Below, in pieces: positions 7,249 through 14,407 of a stretch of DNA of 26,394 nt. Source of the stretch: MGNI01 sp964353875 (GTDB taxonomy: Bacteria > Chloroflexota > Anaerolineae > Anaerolineales > E44-bin32); assembly GCA_964353875.1 (NCBI GenBank), contig CAYGXU010000039.1, positions 1 through 26,394 of the forward strand, read 5' to 3'. A program made the translations under genes and the position numbers. The notes under the pieces were generated by a model. It had not been told where the DNA came from, searched no databases, and saw nothing but the letters and a program-made list of their open reading frames with translations. Position 1 is the first letter of the stretch, and each line of letters begins with the position of its first letter.

Positions 7249-9114
7249 TTATCCTGTAATTTCAGCTTTGATCCGCTCAGCAATCGCTCGAGTTATCCCT
7301 GGTATGGCAGCAACATCCTCCACATTCGCCTTTTGAATCCCTTCGATACTGCCAAATGCCTTAATCAGCGCCTTTCGTCTTGCCGGCCCAACCCCGGATA
7401 TCGAATCGAGGATTGACGCAATGGTTTGGCGACGACGGCTTGACTGATGCTGCCTTAACGCAAATCGATGGGCTTCATCTCGCACTCTCTGGATCAGAAA
7501 GAGCGCTTGAGAATTCTGAGGCAGTACTATGGGATCAGGTCGATCTGGAGTGTACAATTCTTCATGTTTTTTCGCTATCCCAATTACCGGAATGCTATCC
7601 CCCAACTGATAGCGCTCGATCACTTGAATGGCTCTGCCAAGCTGCCCCTTTCCACCATCTACGATCAACAGATTCGGCAAAAAACCAAAAGCCAGGTCTA
7701 CTTTCCCGCCAGGCTTTTCCGCTTCTTCATTCGCAAGCTGCCAACGGCGAAAACGTCGGCTGAGAACCTCCTCCATGCTGGCAAAATCATCCTGACCATT
7801 CACGGTTTTGATGGTGAAATTCCGATAGAGTTTTTTATTTGGCGCCCCCTGCTCAAAAACCACCATAGAACCGGCAGCCGCAGTTCCCTGTAAATTGGAA
7901 ATATCATAGCATTCTATCCGATTTGGTGGCTGATTTAGATATAGGGTTGACTGAAGTTCGGCCAGAGCTTCGACATGTTTGCTACGATCAGCTTCCCACT
8001 GGATACGCAAACTTGTCAGTGTCTCCGCCGCATTCTCGGTTGCCAAGCGTATGAGGTCTTTTTTCAATCCCTTTTGAGGAACCAGAAGATGAACTTTTGC
8101 ATCGCCGCGTCTTTGGTTGAGCCACTCCTCAATGATCCTTGATTCCTCGATACTGTTGGGCAACAGGACATTCTCAGGAATTTGTGTCGCCTCAGTATAG
8201 AATTGCTTCAAAAAAGCCTCGACCAATTCACGATCGGTCGCATGGTCTGCCCCGTCGAGCAGGAAATAATCCCTTCCGACAAGTTTCCCTCCTCGAATGA
8301 AGAACACCTGAACACACGCATTGCGATCATCTTTAGCGAATGCGATGACATCCGAATCTGCCATCCCTGGTGAGATGATCTGTTGCCCTTCTGTAACACG
8401 TTCGATGGCATTCAATTGATCACGAAGACCAGCGGCTCTCTCATAATCCAATCGATCCGACGCTTGCTTCATCTCGCTTTTTAGGCGTTCAACGATCAAT
8501 TCGGTATGACCACGGAGGAAACGGCAAAGGTCATTCATCATGGCACGGTAGTTCGTTTGATTGATGGCACCAATGCAAGGAGCCGTGCATAATTTAATAT
8601 CATAATAAAGGCAAGCACGTTGATCTTCACCAGTGATGACACGATCACAGGTCAGGTAGGGAAAGATTTTTCGTAGTACATCGAGGGTTTGATGCACTGC
8701 CCAAACACTCGTATAAGGGCCGAAATAACGACTGCCATCTTCGGTCATCCTGCGGGTTACCGTTACCTTGGGGAAAGGACCGGCCCAATGCACCCTAATG
8801 TAGGGATAGCGTTTATCATCCTTCAGCCGAACGTTATACTTAGGCCGATAACGCTTGATCAGGTTCATCTCCAGGATCAAGGCTTCAAGCTCGGAGCCAA
8901 CGATAATCCATTCGATGTCTGATACTTCCCGTACGAGTTCAGCGATTTTCGGCTGTTGACTGCTAGAGTCATGAAAGTATGAGCGTACACGGCTCCTGAG
9001 ATTAACGGCTTTCCCGACATAAATCACTTTCCCGGCTTTACTCTTCATTAAGTAGCAGCCGGGTTTCGAGGGTACGGCCTCAAGAATCGGTACTAAATGC
9101 TCTAAAACTTCCAT
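7249..9114 (-). CDS. uvrC: UvrABC excision nuclease subunit C
   Basis: UvrC makes the two incisions flanking a DNA lesion in nucleotide excision repair, working with UvrA and UvrB. The 621-residue length is normal. The domains are complete and in order: an N-terminal GIY-YIG nuclease ('GCYLMKSKAGKVIYVGKAVN', 3' incision), a Cys cluster region ('ACLYYDIKLCTAPC'), a UVR motif ('RLDYERAAGLRDQLNAIE') for UvrB contact, an RNase H-like domain starting 'RIECYDISNLQGT' (5' incision), and two C-terminal helix-hairpin-helix motifs ('ISGVGPARRKALIKAF' and 'IPGITRAIAERIKAEI'). It diverges from a lipoprotein gene across a 58-base spacer, and a response regulator follows. No strong ribosome-binding site precedes the ATG, which fits the very short leader predicted from its promoter. 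Confidence 0.98.
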   Translation of the reverse strand: MEVLEHLVPILEAVPSKPGCYLMKSKAGKVIYVGKAVNLRSRVRSYFHDSSSQQPKIAELVREVSDIEWIIVGSELEALILEMNLIKRYRPKYNVRLKDDKRYPYIRVHWAGPFPKVTVTRRMTEDGSRYFGPYTSVWAVHQTLDVLRKIFPYLTCDRVITGEDQRACLYYDIKLCTAPCIGAINQTNYRAMMNDLCRFLRGHTELIVERLKSEMKQASDRLDYERAAGLRDQLNAIERVTEGQQIISPGMADSDVIAFAKDDRNACVQVFFIRGGKLVGRDYFLLDGADHATDRELVEAFLKQFYTEATQIPENVLLPNSIEESRIIEEWLNQRRGDAKVHLLVPQKGLKKDLIRLATENAAETLTSLRIQWEADRSKHVEALAELQSTLYLNQPPNRIECYDISNLQGTAAAGSMVVFEQGAPNKKLYRNFTIKTVNGQDDFASMEEVLSRRFRRWQLANEEAEKPGGKVDLAFGFLPNLLIVDGGKGQLGRAIQVIERYQLGDSIPVIGIAKKHEELYTPDRPDPIVLPQNSQALFLIQRVRDEAHRFALRQHQSSRRRQTIASILDSISGVGPARRKALIKAFGSIEGIQKANVEDVAAIPGITRAIAERIKAEITG

Positions 9115-9123
9115 CTCGAGATG

Positions 9124-9132
9124 ATTTTATCA
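9124..9132 (-). promoter_or_regulatory. Extended -10 promoter of uvrC
   Basis: Read on the minus strand, TGATAAAAT is an extended -10 element (TGn followed by TAAAAT). Its last base lies nine bases before the uvrC ATG, so the transcript would start only about three bases upstream of the start codon. No clear -35 box is present, as is usual for extended -10 promoters. Confidence 0.5.
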
Positions 9133-9134
9133 TA

Positions 9135-9149
9135 GCTGGAAGTTCCAGC
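9135..9149. promoter_or_regulatory. Perfect 15-bp palindrome between divergent promoters, candidate operator
   Basis: GCTGGAA-G-TTCCAGC is perfectly symmetrical about position 9142. It sits between the uvrC extended -10 (9124-9132) and the lipoprotein extended -10 (9158-9166), where a dimeric regulator could affect both. It does not match the CGAACNNNNGTTCG LexA box known from Gram-positive bacteria, so the regulator is unknown. Confidence 0.45.
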
Positions 9150-9157
9150 CTGCATGA

Positions 9158-9166
9158 TGCTATAAT
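9158..9166 (+). promoter_or_regulatory. Extended -10 promoter giving a leaderless lipoprotein mRNA
   Basis: TGCTATAAT is a perfect extended -10 (TGnTATAAT). Only six bases separate it from the ATG at 9173, so transcription should start at or within a base of the start codon. No ribosome-binding site precedes the ATG, which agrees with leaderless translation. Confidence 0.6.
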
Positions 9167-9172
9167 GCCGTT

Positions 9173-10459
9173 ATGGTATCCTCAAGGCAAAGCGCCTATT
9201 TATTCTTTTTTTTGATTTTCGCATTCATCTTCACTGCTTGCACGATGCAACCATTGCAGCTCATGCCGACACTCACTCCGAGCCCAACTCCTACCCCCCT
9301 CCTTCCAACCTATACCCCTATTCCTTCGGCCGAAAGCAGGCAAGAAATCACCCTTTGGCTGCCTCGTCGCTTCGCTCCTGACACACCACCCGGCAGCATG
9401 CTGAAAGAACACTTAGCGCTTTTCGAGGAGAACCACCCGAATGTCACAATCCATGTACGTGTCAAGGATGATCGTGGGGATGCTGGTATTCTTGAAACCC
9501 TTGTTGCAGCAAGTACAGTCGCACCATCAACCTTACCTGACATCATCGCCCTTGATCCTGCTGCATTGCGTTCGGCTGCAATAAAAAACCTCATTCAGCC
9601 TCTGGATGGTCTCCTTTCCCCTCCTATTGCCCCTGATTGGTATTCATATGCCGTTTTGGCTGCCTATGTCGATGACCAATTTTACGCCGTCCCGTTTATA
9701 AGCGAAGTACAAGCCTTTGCATATCGCAAGGATGATTTCGAAGAAGAGCCAAGGAGTTGGACGCAGTTGGTCGATTCGAAAAGGACTTTTCTTTTTCCCG
9801 CCGGCGACCCCGACGGAATTTTCACATTGATTCAATATCAAATCCTTGATGGGCAACTTGAAGATGAATTGGATCAACCTACAATCGATATCAATCTACT
9901 TTCAGAGATTTTTGGTTTCTACACTTATGCCCATCAGAATGGCGCGTTGCCCTTGATGGCTCTTCAACTCGAGAATGCAGAGGAATCATTTTTTACCCTG
10001 CAACAGCAGTCCTTTCACAGTGCAGTTGTTCCGCTCGAGGGATTTTTAAATAGCGCTCAAGATGGTCTTTTCAACTTAATGCCATGGCCAACCCGTAACG
10101 GAAGTGGTGTTATTCCCGCAAATACTTGGGCGTGGGCAATCGTCAGTAAGGATGCCACCCGCCAGGCACTGGCAGTCGAAATGATTGAATGGCTGCTTGC
10201 GCCAGAGTTCCTCGGACCATGGGCATATTCCCTTGGATCTCTGCCCGCGACCTCAGTTGCGATGGATGAATGGCCTGATCAGGCGACTGCTGCAACAATA
10301 AGGCGTTTGATTCGCGTCGCTGTTCCGGCCCCATCAGCAGCTGAAAAAACTACTTTCGGGGCCGCCATCCAGAGCGCACTGATCGAACTCCTCAATGGCC
10401 GAAAGACACCGGATGAAGCAGCCCAAATGATTCTCGATCAAATCAGTACGCTTGAATGA
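9173..10459 (+). CDS. Extracellular solute-binding lipoprotein (family 1, sugar-type ABC)
   Basis: This 428-residue exported lipoprotein has an N-terminal signal with a Phe-rich hydrophobic core and a lipobox 'FTAC' with Cys23 as the lipidation site. A Thr/Pro linker (about residues 31-52) typical of Chloroflexota surface lipoproteins follows, then a periplasmic-binding-protein fold ('EITLWLPRRF', 'LALFEENHPNVTI', 'LPDIIALDPAALR', 'FYAVPFISEVQAFAYRKDD', 'NTWAWAIVSK'). The fold and spacing match MalE-like proteins that deliver sugars or similar ligands to an ABC importer. No permease or ATPase gene adjoins it, so it either serves a remote transporter or acts as a sensor. The start is supported by the leaderless promoter. 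Confidence 0.9.
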   Translation: MVSSRQSAYLFFFLIFAFIFTACTMQPLQLMPTLTPSPTPTPLLPTYTPIPSAESRQEITLWLPRRFAPDTPPGSMLKEHLALFEENHPNVTIHVRVKDDRGDAGILETLVAASTVAPSTLPDIIALDPAALRSAAIKNLIQPLDGLLSPPIAPDWYSYAVLAAYVDDQFYAVPFISEVQAFAYRKDDFEEEPRSWTQLVDSKRTFLFPAGDPDGIFTLIQYQILDGQLEDELDQPTIDINLLSEIFGFYTYAHQNGALPLMALQLENAEESFFTLQQQSFHSAVVPLEGFLNSAQDGLFNLMPWPTRNGSGVIPANTWAWAIVSKDATRQALAVEMIEWLLAPEFLGPWAYSLGSLPATSVAMDEWPDQATAATIRRLIRVAVPAPSAAEKTTFGAAIQSALIELLNGRKTPDEAAQMILDQISTLE

Positions 10460-10551
10460 TTTCTTTACGGGATCGATGCCTAATAGAATCGATCATCAAG
10501 AATACGCTCACAACCTCTGTGAAGCTCGATTAATAAGACACACCTATTTGA

Positions 10552-10580
10552 TTGACCAATGAATGAGGGGCTGCTACAAT
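10552..10580 (+). promoter_or_regulatory. Strong promoter of the phosphohexomutase gene
   Basis: TTGACC (10552-10557), a 17-base spacer and TACAAT (10575-10580) with an upstream TGn (10572-10574) form a near-consensus, extended -10 promoter. The start would be near 10587, giving a leader of about 27 bases with GAGGT (10604-10608) five bases before the ATG. Confidence 0.75.
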
Positions 10581-10613
10581 CTCGTCGCTTAACCTGATCC
10601 TGCGAGGTACGGA

Positions 10614-12074
10614 ATGCCTATTCACTTTGGTACCGACGGGTGGCGGGGTGTCATCTCCGACACGTTTACTTTTCATAATCTCCGCTTGATCACCCAGGCC
10701 ATCGCTGATGCTGTCACTTCTGAAGAGTGGTTGAACAGCCATCAAATTGGACGCTCACCAGATCCCAAATGCATGGTTGTGGGCTTTGACACCCGCTTCC
10801 TCTCCGATCGTTACGCGGTAGAGGCAGCGCGGGTCCTGGCAGCTAATGGTTATAAAGTCTATCTTGCCTCAGCGGATATACCTACACCTGTCGTTTCATA
10901 CGCTGTGCAACAAATGAATGCGATTGCGGGAATCATGATCACGGCTTCCCATAACGCCCCACGTTATAACGGGGTTAAACTAAAAGCAGCCTATGGCGGT
11001 TCTGCTGCCCAAGAACAATGCCGCAGGGTGGAAGTCTATTTAAACGACAACGAGGCACGTGGACGTGGTCCCAATCTCATGGATTTCGAACGCGCCAGAG
11101 AAGCGGGTCTCATCGAGCGTTTCAATCCGACACCTGCTTATTACGAACATCTTCGAACACTCATCAACTTGGAGAAGATCAGCGAATATCCCTCACGCAT
11201 TGTCGTGGATTCCATGTATGGCTCAGGCCGGGGACAAATTCGGGGATTCCTGCAAGGTAGCGGATGTGAAGTATTCGAGGTGCGGGGAGAGATGAATCCC
11301 GGTTTTGGGGGCATCCATCCCGAACCGATCGCACGCTACCTAGGAGCATTGGTCAGCGCTATCGCCGCAGGCCACGGACAACTCGGATTGGCTACTGACG
11401 GCGATGCCGACCGGATTGGCGCCATGGACGGTCGAGGAAAATTTATCGATCCGCATAAGATCATCGCGCTTGTGTTGAAATATCTGGTTGAAGAACGTGG
11501 CCTGCGTGGCAAGATCATTAAAACTGTATCTACGACCCAAATGATCAACCGATTAGGGAAGAAATATAATCTCGAAGTCCATGAAACTCCGGTTGGGTTT
11601 AATTACATTGCTGATTGGATCATCAAGGATGATGTCCTCATTGGTGGGGAGGAATCAGGGGGCATCTCGATCCGAGGACACATCCCGGAAGGGGATGGCA
11701 TCCTGATGGGCTTATTGCTCGTTGAGATGGTATCCAGCATGCAAGTCCCACTGGAAGAACTGGTCGACTCCCTCCTGGCTGAAGTGGGGCCTTGTGAGTA
11801 CACCCGCCTCGATCTTCGCCTTTCACACCCCATCGCAAAAAACGATATGGTTGCGCGCCTGCAGAACGAAGTACCCCAAGCGATCCATGGCAATCGCGTC
11901 GTCCAGGTGAGTTCCCTCGATGGGGTAAAATATTCCTTCGAGGACGACTCCTGGCTCCTCATCCGCCCTTCCGGAACAGAACCGGTCTTACGCGTCTATG
12001 CCGAAGCTCGTGATACCAAGATGGTAGAGGCATTGCTGGATTATGGACGATCCATTGCGGACTTAGATGAGTAG
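10614..12074 (+). CDS. Phosphoglucomutase/phosphomannomutase (alpha-D-phosphohexomutase family)
   Basis: This 486-residue cytosolic enzyme moves a phosphate between C1 and C6 of a hexose phosphate. All four family signatures are seen: the N-terminal 'IHFGTDGWRGVISDTF', the phosphoserine loop 'GIMITASHNAPRYNGVKLK', the metal-binding loop 'LATDGDADRIGAMD', and the sugar loop 'LIGGEESGGISIRGHIPEGD'. The C-terminal phosphate-binding loop is 'IRPSGTEPVLRVYAEA'. The product likely feeds cell-envelope sugar or glycogen synthesis; whether glucose or mannose is preferred cannot be told from sequence. It is monocistronic, with its own near-consensus promoter and GAGGT ribosome-binding site, and faces a convergent gene downstream. 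Confidence 0.96.
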   Translation: MPIHFGTDGWRGVISDTFTFHNLRLITQAIADAVTSEEWLNSHQIGRSPDPKCMVVGFDTRFLSDRYAVEAARVLAANGYKVYLASADIPTPVVSYAVQQMNAIAGIMITASHNAPRYNGVKLKAAYGGSAAQEQCRRVEVYLNDNEARGRGPNLMDFERAREAGLIERFNPTPAYYEHLRTLINLEKISEYPSRIVVDSMYGSGRGQIRGFLQGSGCEVFEVRGEMNPGFGGIHPEPIARYLGALVSAIAAGHGQLGLATDGDADRIGAMDGRGKFIDPHKIIALVLKYLVEERGLRGKIIKTVSTTQMINRLGKKYNLEVHETPVGFNYIADWIIKDDVLIGGEESGGISIRGHIPEGDGILMGLLLVEMVSSMQVPLEELVDSLLAEVGPCEYTRLDLRLSHPIAKNDMVARLQNEVPQAIHGNRVVQVSSLDGVKYSFEDDSWLLIRPSGTEPVLRVYAEARDTKMVEALLDYGRSIADLDE

Positions 12075-12277
12075 CATCCCCATCTTTGTTTTTTTCATCT
12101 GAGTTATTCCGCTGTGGCCAATAATGATGAATGGGTTGAACTCTTAAGCTTTTGAGCCCCTTCAGATTAAGATCGAGCGGGAACTATTGTGAATAACAGC
12201 CCCCTCTAGGAGTCGCACCTGTCGGACATCCGAATTTGGGCTAATTCAACTCATCAGAAGGATTTGTCTGAAAGCCA

Positions 12278-13606
12278 CTATTGCTTTTTCGGTTTAGAAA
12301 GAAGCTTATACCCACGTCCCCTTTGGGTGATGATGTAGCATGGATCGGTAGGGTCGGGTTCGATTTTGCTCCTCAAACGGCTGACTAATTTTTCCACGCG
12401 CGCATCGTCTACCTCACCCAGATAGGACTCCCCCCATACCGCAGTGACGATTCGATACTTGTCTGAGATTTTATCTTGACGCTCGTGGAGCACCCTCAAC
12501 AAGCGAAATTCCAAATCAGTGAGAACAGGGATACGCACACCATTCACCCACACGTCACCTGAATCAGGATCCAGATGTACACCGTCCGCATCGATCTCAG
12601 TCCCACGCCCCCGACGAACAACGAAATCTGTGAAAATCGGTGAGAAAATCTCCCCTGTATCTTTGACAAGCAGGCCAATATACTCGAGGTTGGACTTTTG
12701 CTGAGGGGCAATCCCTTCCTTCTTCTCAACAGCAAGCATTACCAGCGCCGTTTGCTCATCACTGTTAAGCTGTTCCCATATTTTTAAGCACTCGGCCCGT
12801 ATTTGCGGTTCACGCGTAGTGACCTGGAGCAGATCCCCTACCCAGTTCGAAGGCAAATGATTAAGCACTTGAGCTGTGGCGATGAGAAGGCCGGGATGGC
12901 TCCCTGCCAGGCGGAAGCAGGCTTCCTTCCTTTCCGGGCTAAGCATGCCAAGGTCAAGCTCGGAGAGGATTAATTGCCCCTCTCCAGGATCCAATAACGG
13001 CATGGAGTACGTCGTATGAGAAAAAAGCTCTGCAAACTCCCCCTCAATACTTCGCCCACGTAAATTCGGTAGACTCCGAATTGTTGCGGTAACATATCGT
13101 AACTCATCACGGAAGCGGTCGCGTAATGCTCTCAGGTTGAGGAGCGCTCTCTCATCAAGGGCAGTGTAGATTTCATCAAACTCATCAAGCAGGAGGCAAA
13201 GGTCACGCTTCATCTGTTCACATAATTCGGTCAGGGCCAGGTTAAAGGACAACGAGGCTGCAAAACTGGTTTCCGCTTCCGTTACTGCTTGGTGATGATC
13301 CCTTAGATTATTAATCAAATCCTCGGGGAGAACGATCTCCAGGCGCTCCAGTAAGGAGCGTAAAACTACTTCATAAAAGGCCTGAGCTGAGATTGCCACT
13401 GCCTGATTGCAGTCGACATAGACCAGACTCCCCGGCCGTCGCCTCTTTCTCTCATATTTCTTCTCAGCCGATGATCCTGACAAACCACGCATTAAGGCCG
13501 ATTTGCCAGTGTTGCTAAAACCGATCACCGAAACGGAGCGCCCTGCCGCGAGATCTTTAAGTATACATTCCGAGAAAGGAGCGAAGGTTAATCTTGATAT
13601 CTCCAT
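12278..13606 (-). CDS. P-loop ATPase fused to a C-terminal OmpR/PhoB-type winged-helix DNA-binding domain
   Basis: This 442-residue soluble protein has two recognisable parts. Residues 20-210 form a P-loop ATPase with Walker A 'GFSNTGKS' (29-36) and Walker B 'CLLLDEFDEIY' (137-147). Residues 215-330 are a helical region of the kind found after AAA/STAND-type ATPase domains. Residues 340-436 are an OmpR/PhoB winged helix ('LTDLEFRLLRVL', 'ARVEKLVSRLRSKIE', 'IITQRGRGYKL'). There is no receiver domain. The order is the reverse of SARP/AfsR regulators, which have the winged helix first. It is likely an ATP-dependent transcription regulator; the target is unknown. The ATG has no strong ribosome-binding site. 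Confidence 0.8.
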   Translation of the reverse strand: MEISRLTFAPFSECILKDLAAGRSVSVIGFSNTGKSALMRGLSGSSAEKKYERKRRRPGSLVYVDCNQAVAISAQAFYEVVLRSLLERLEIVLPEDLINNLRDHHQAVTEAETSFAASLSFNLALTELCEQMKRDLCLLLDEFDEIYTALDERALLNLRALRDRFRDELRYVTATIRSLPNLRGRSIEGEFAELFSHTTYSMPLLDPGEGQLILSELDLGMLSPERKEACFRLAGSHPGLLIATAQVLNHLPSNWVGDLLQVTTREPQIRAECLKIWEQLNSDEQTALVMLAVEKKEGIAPQQKSNLEYIGLLVKDTGEIFSPIFTDFVVRRGRGTEIDADGVHLDPDSGDVWVNGVRIPVLTDLEFRLLRVLHERQDKISDKYRIVTAVWGESYLGEVDDARVEKLVSRLRSKIEPDPTDPCYIITQRGRGYKLLSKPKKQ

Positions 13607-13703
13607 GGTCCGATCAACTTCATTGAGTAATTAGTTACAGGATCAACGAAAGGTTGACTCTGTAGACTGCGGAATTGAACTATTTTAACGGAGGACTAAA
13701 TAA

Positions 13704-14198
13704 TTAGCTCGTTATCCCAGATCGAATTCTCCGTGCCACCAGTATAATGACTGCCAGGGATAGCGCTACAATCACCAATTGAGGTAATCCCATCTCATCC
13801 GCAAATCCTGTTGCTGGGAGAGCGGTTGGTGTTGGAGTTGGGATAACCGGTGTAATGATGGTAGGGATGATTGTCGGAGTCTCAGTTGCAACAGCAACGA
13901 CGCCAGTGGCGGTCGGTTGTAGTACCGGGATGGTAGTGTTGGTTGGGCTTGGCGTAAGAGTGGCAGTTGGTTTCGGTGTATCGCTGGGTTGGACTTGTGC
14001 AATCTGCGTAGCTGCGATCGCTGTCGCTGTACCGTTGATACTCGCTTGCTCGCGCATCGGTACATACATGAGCAAATAAAGCGCAAGACAAATGATACTA
14101 ATCGCTAATAGTCCACCCAAGGCAATCAGTGCGATCTTAAATGTCCGGTTTGAACTTGACTTTGGACGCGGTTCCTCAAACTCAAAATCCTCATCCAT
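13704..14198 (-). CDS. Membrane protein with Pro/Thr linker and LPATG-like C-terminal tail
   Basis: This 164-residue protein has an acidic cytoplasmic N-terminus, a transmembrane helix at residues 21-45, an extracytoplasmic Thr/Pro-rich stalk (about 55-126), LPATG at 127-131, a second hydrophobic segment (139-154) and a basic tail (RRIR). The tail has the layout of a sortase sorting signal, but the N-terminal helix shows no obvious cleavage site, so the protein may loop between two anchors. The middle holds no catalytic domain. AGGGAG lies eight bases before the ATG. No sortase gene is in the window. Function unknown. Confidence 0.7.
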   Translation of the reverse strand: MDEDFEFEEPRPKSSSNRTFKIALIALGGLLAISIICLALYLLMYVPMREQASINGTATAIAATQIAQVQPSDTPKPTATLTPSPTNTTIPVLQPTATGVVAVATETPTIIPTIITPVIPTPTPTALPATGFADEMGLPQLVIVALSLAVIILVARRIRSGITS

Positions 14199-14255
14199 CT
14201 TATCTACTCCCTATACTACAATCCTCGCATAAAATTCAACATCGCGCCACTATGC

Positions 14256-14407
14256 CTTCTTCTGGGGGTGCATCCCATAGAATGCGTTTTATTGTGCTCC
14301 CTCGGTGAGAGTTGTGGTGGTGTGGGCGGCGCAGCCGGTCCGCACCACCCTCGACCTCAACACCAAAGGGTTTATGCAACATTAATTGGAATGCACCCTT
14401 CTTATGG
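14256..14407 (-). ncRNA. Inverted-repeat element able to form a long rod-like RNA; candidate structured RNA or MITE-like unit
   Basis: Outer arms 14266-14276 and 14388-14398 pair over 11 positions. A middle stem pairs 14299-14307 with 14361-14370 (one bulge), an inner stem pairs 14316-14325 with 14340-14349, and a small hairpin pairs 14327-14330 with 14334-14337. Two imperfect pairs (14274/14390 and 14303/14366) become G-U wobbles only if the minus strand is transcribed; one (14323/14342) does so only on the plus strand. The result is a closing stem, a large internal bubble and an apical stem, superficially like 6S RNA, but I see no sequence match to a known family. Imperfect direct repeats CTTCTTnTGG flank the arms (14256-14265 and 14398-14407), as a transposed unit might show. 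The right repeat includes the stop codon of the upstream gene. Confidence 0.4.

Noticed and set aside
12075..12277. Possible terminator between convergent genes
   Set aside because: A partly symmetrical CTCTTAAGCTTTTGAG is present but there is no stable stem with a T-run on either strand.
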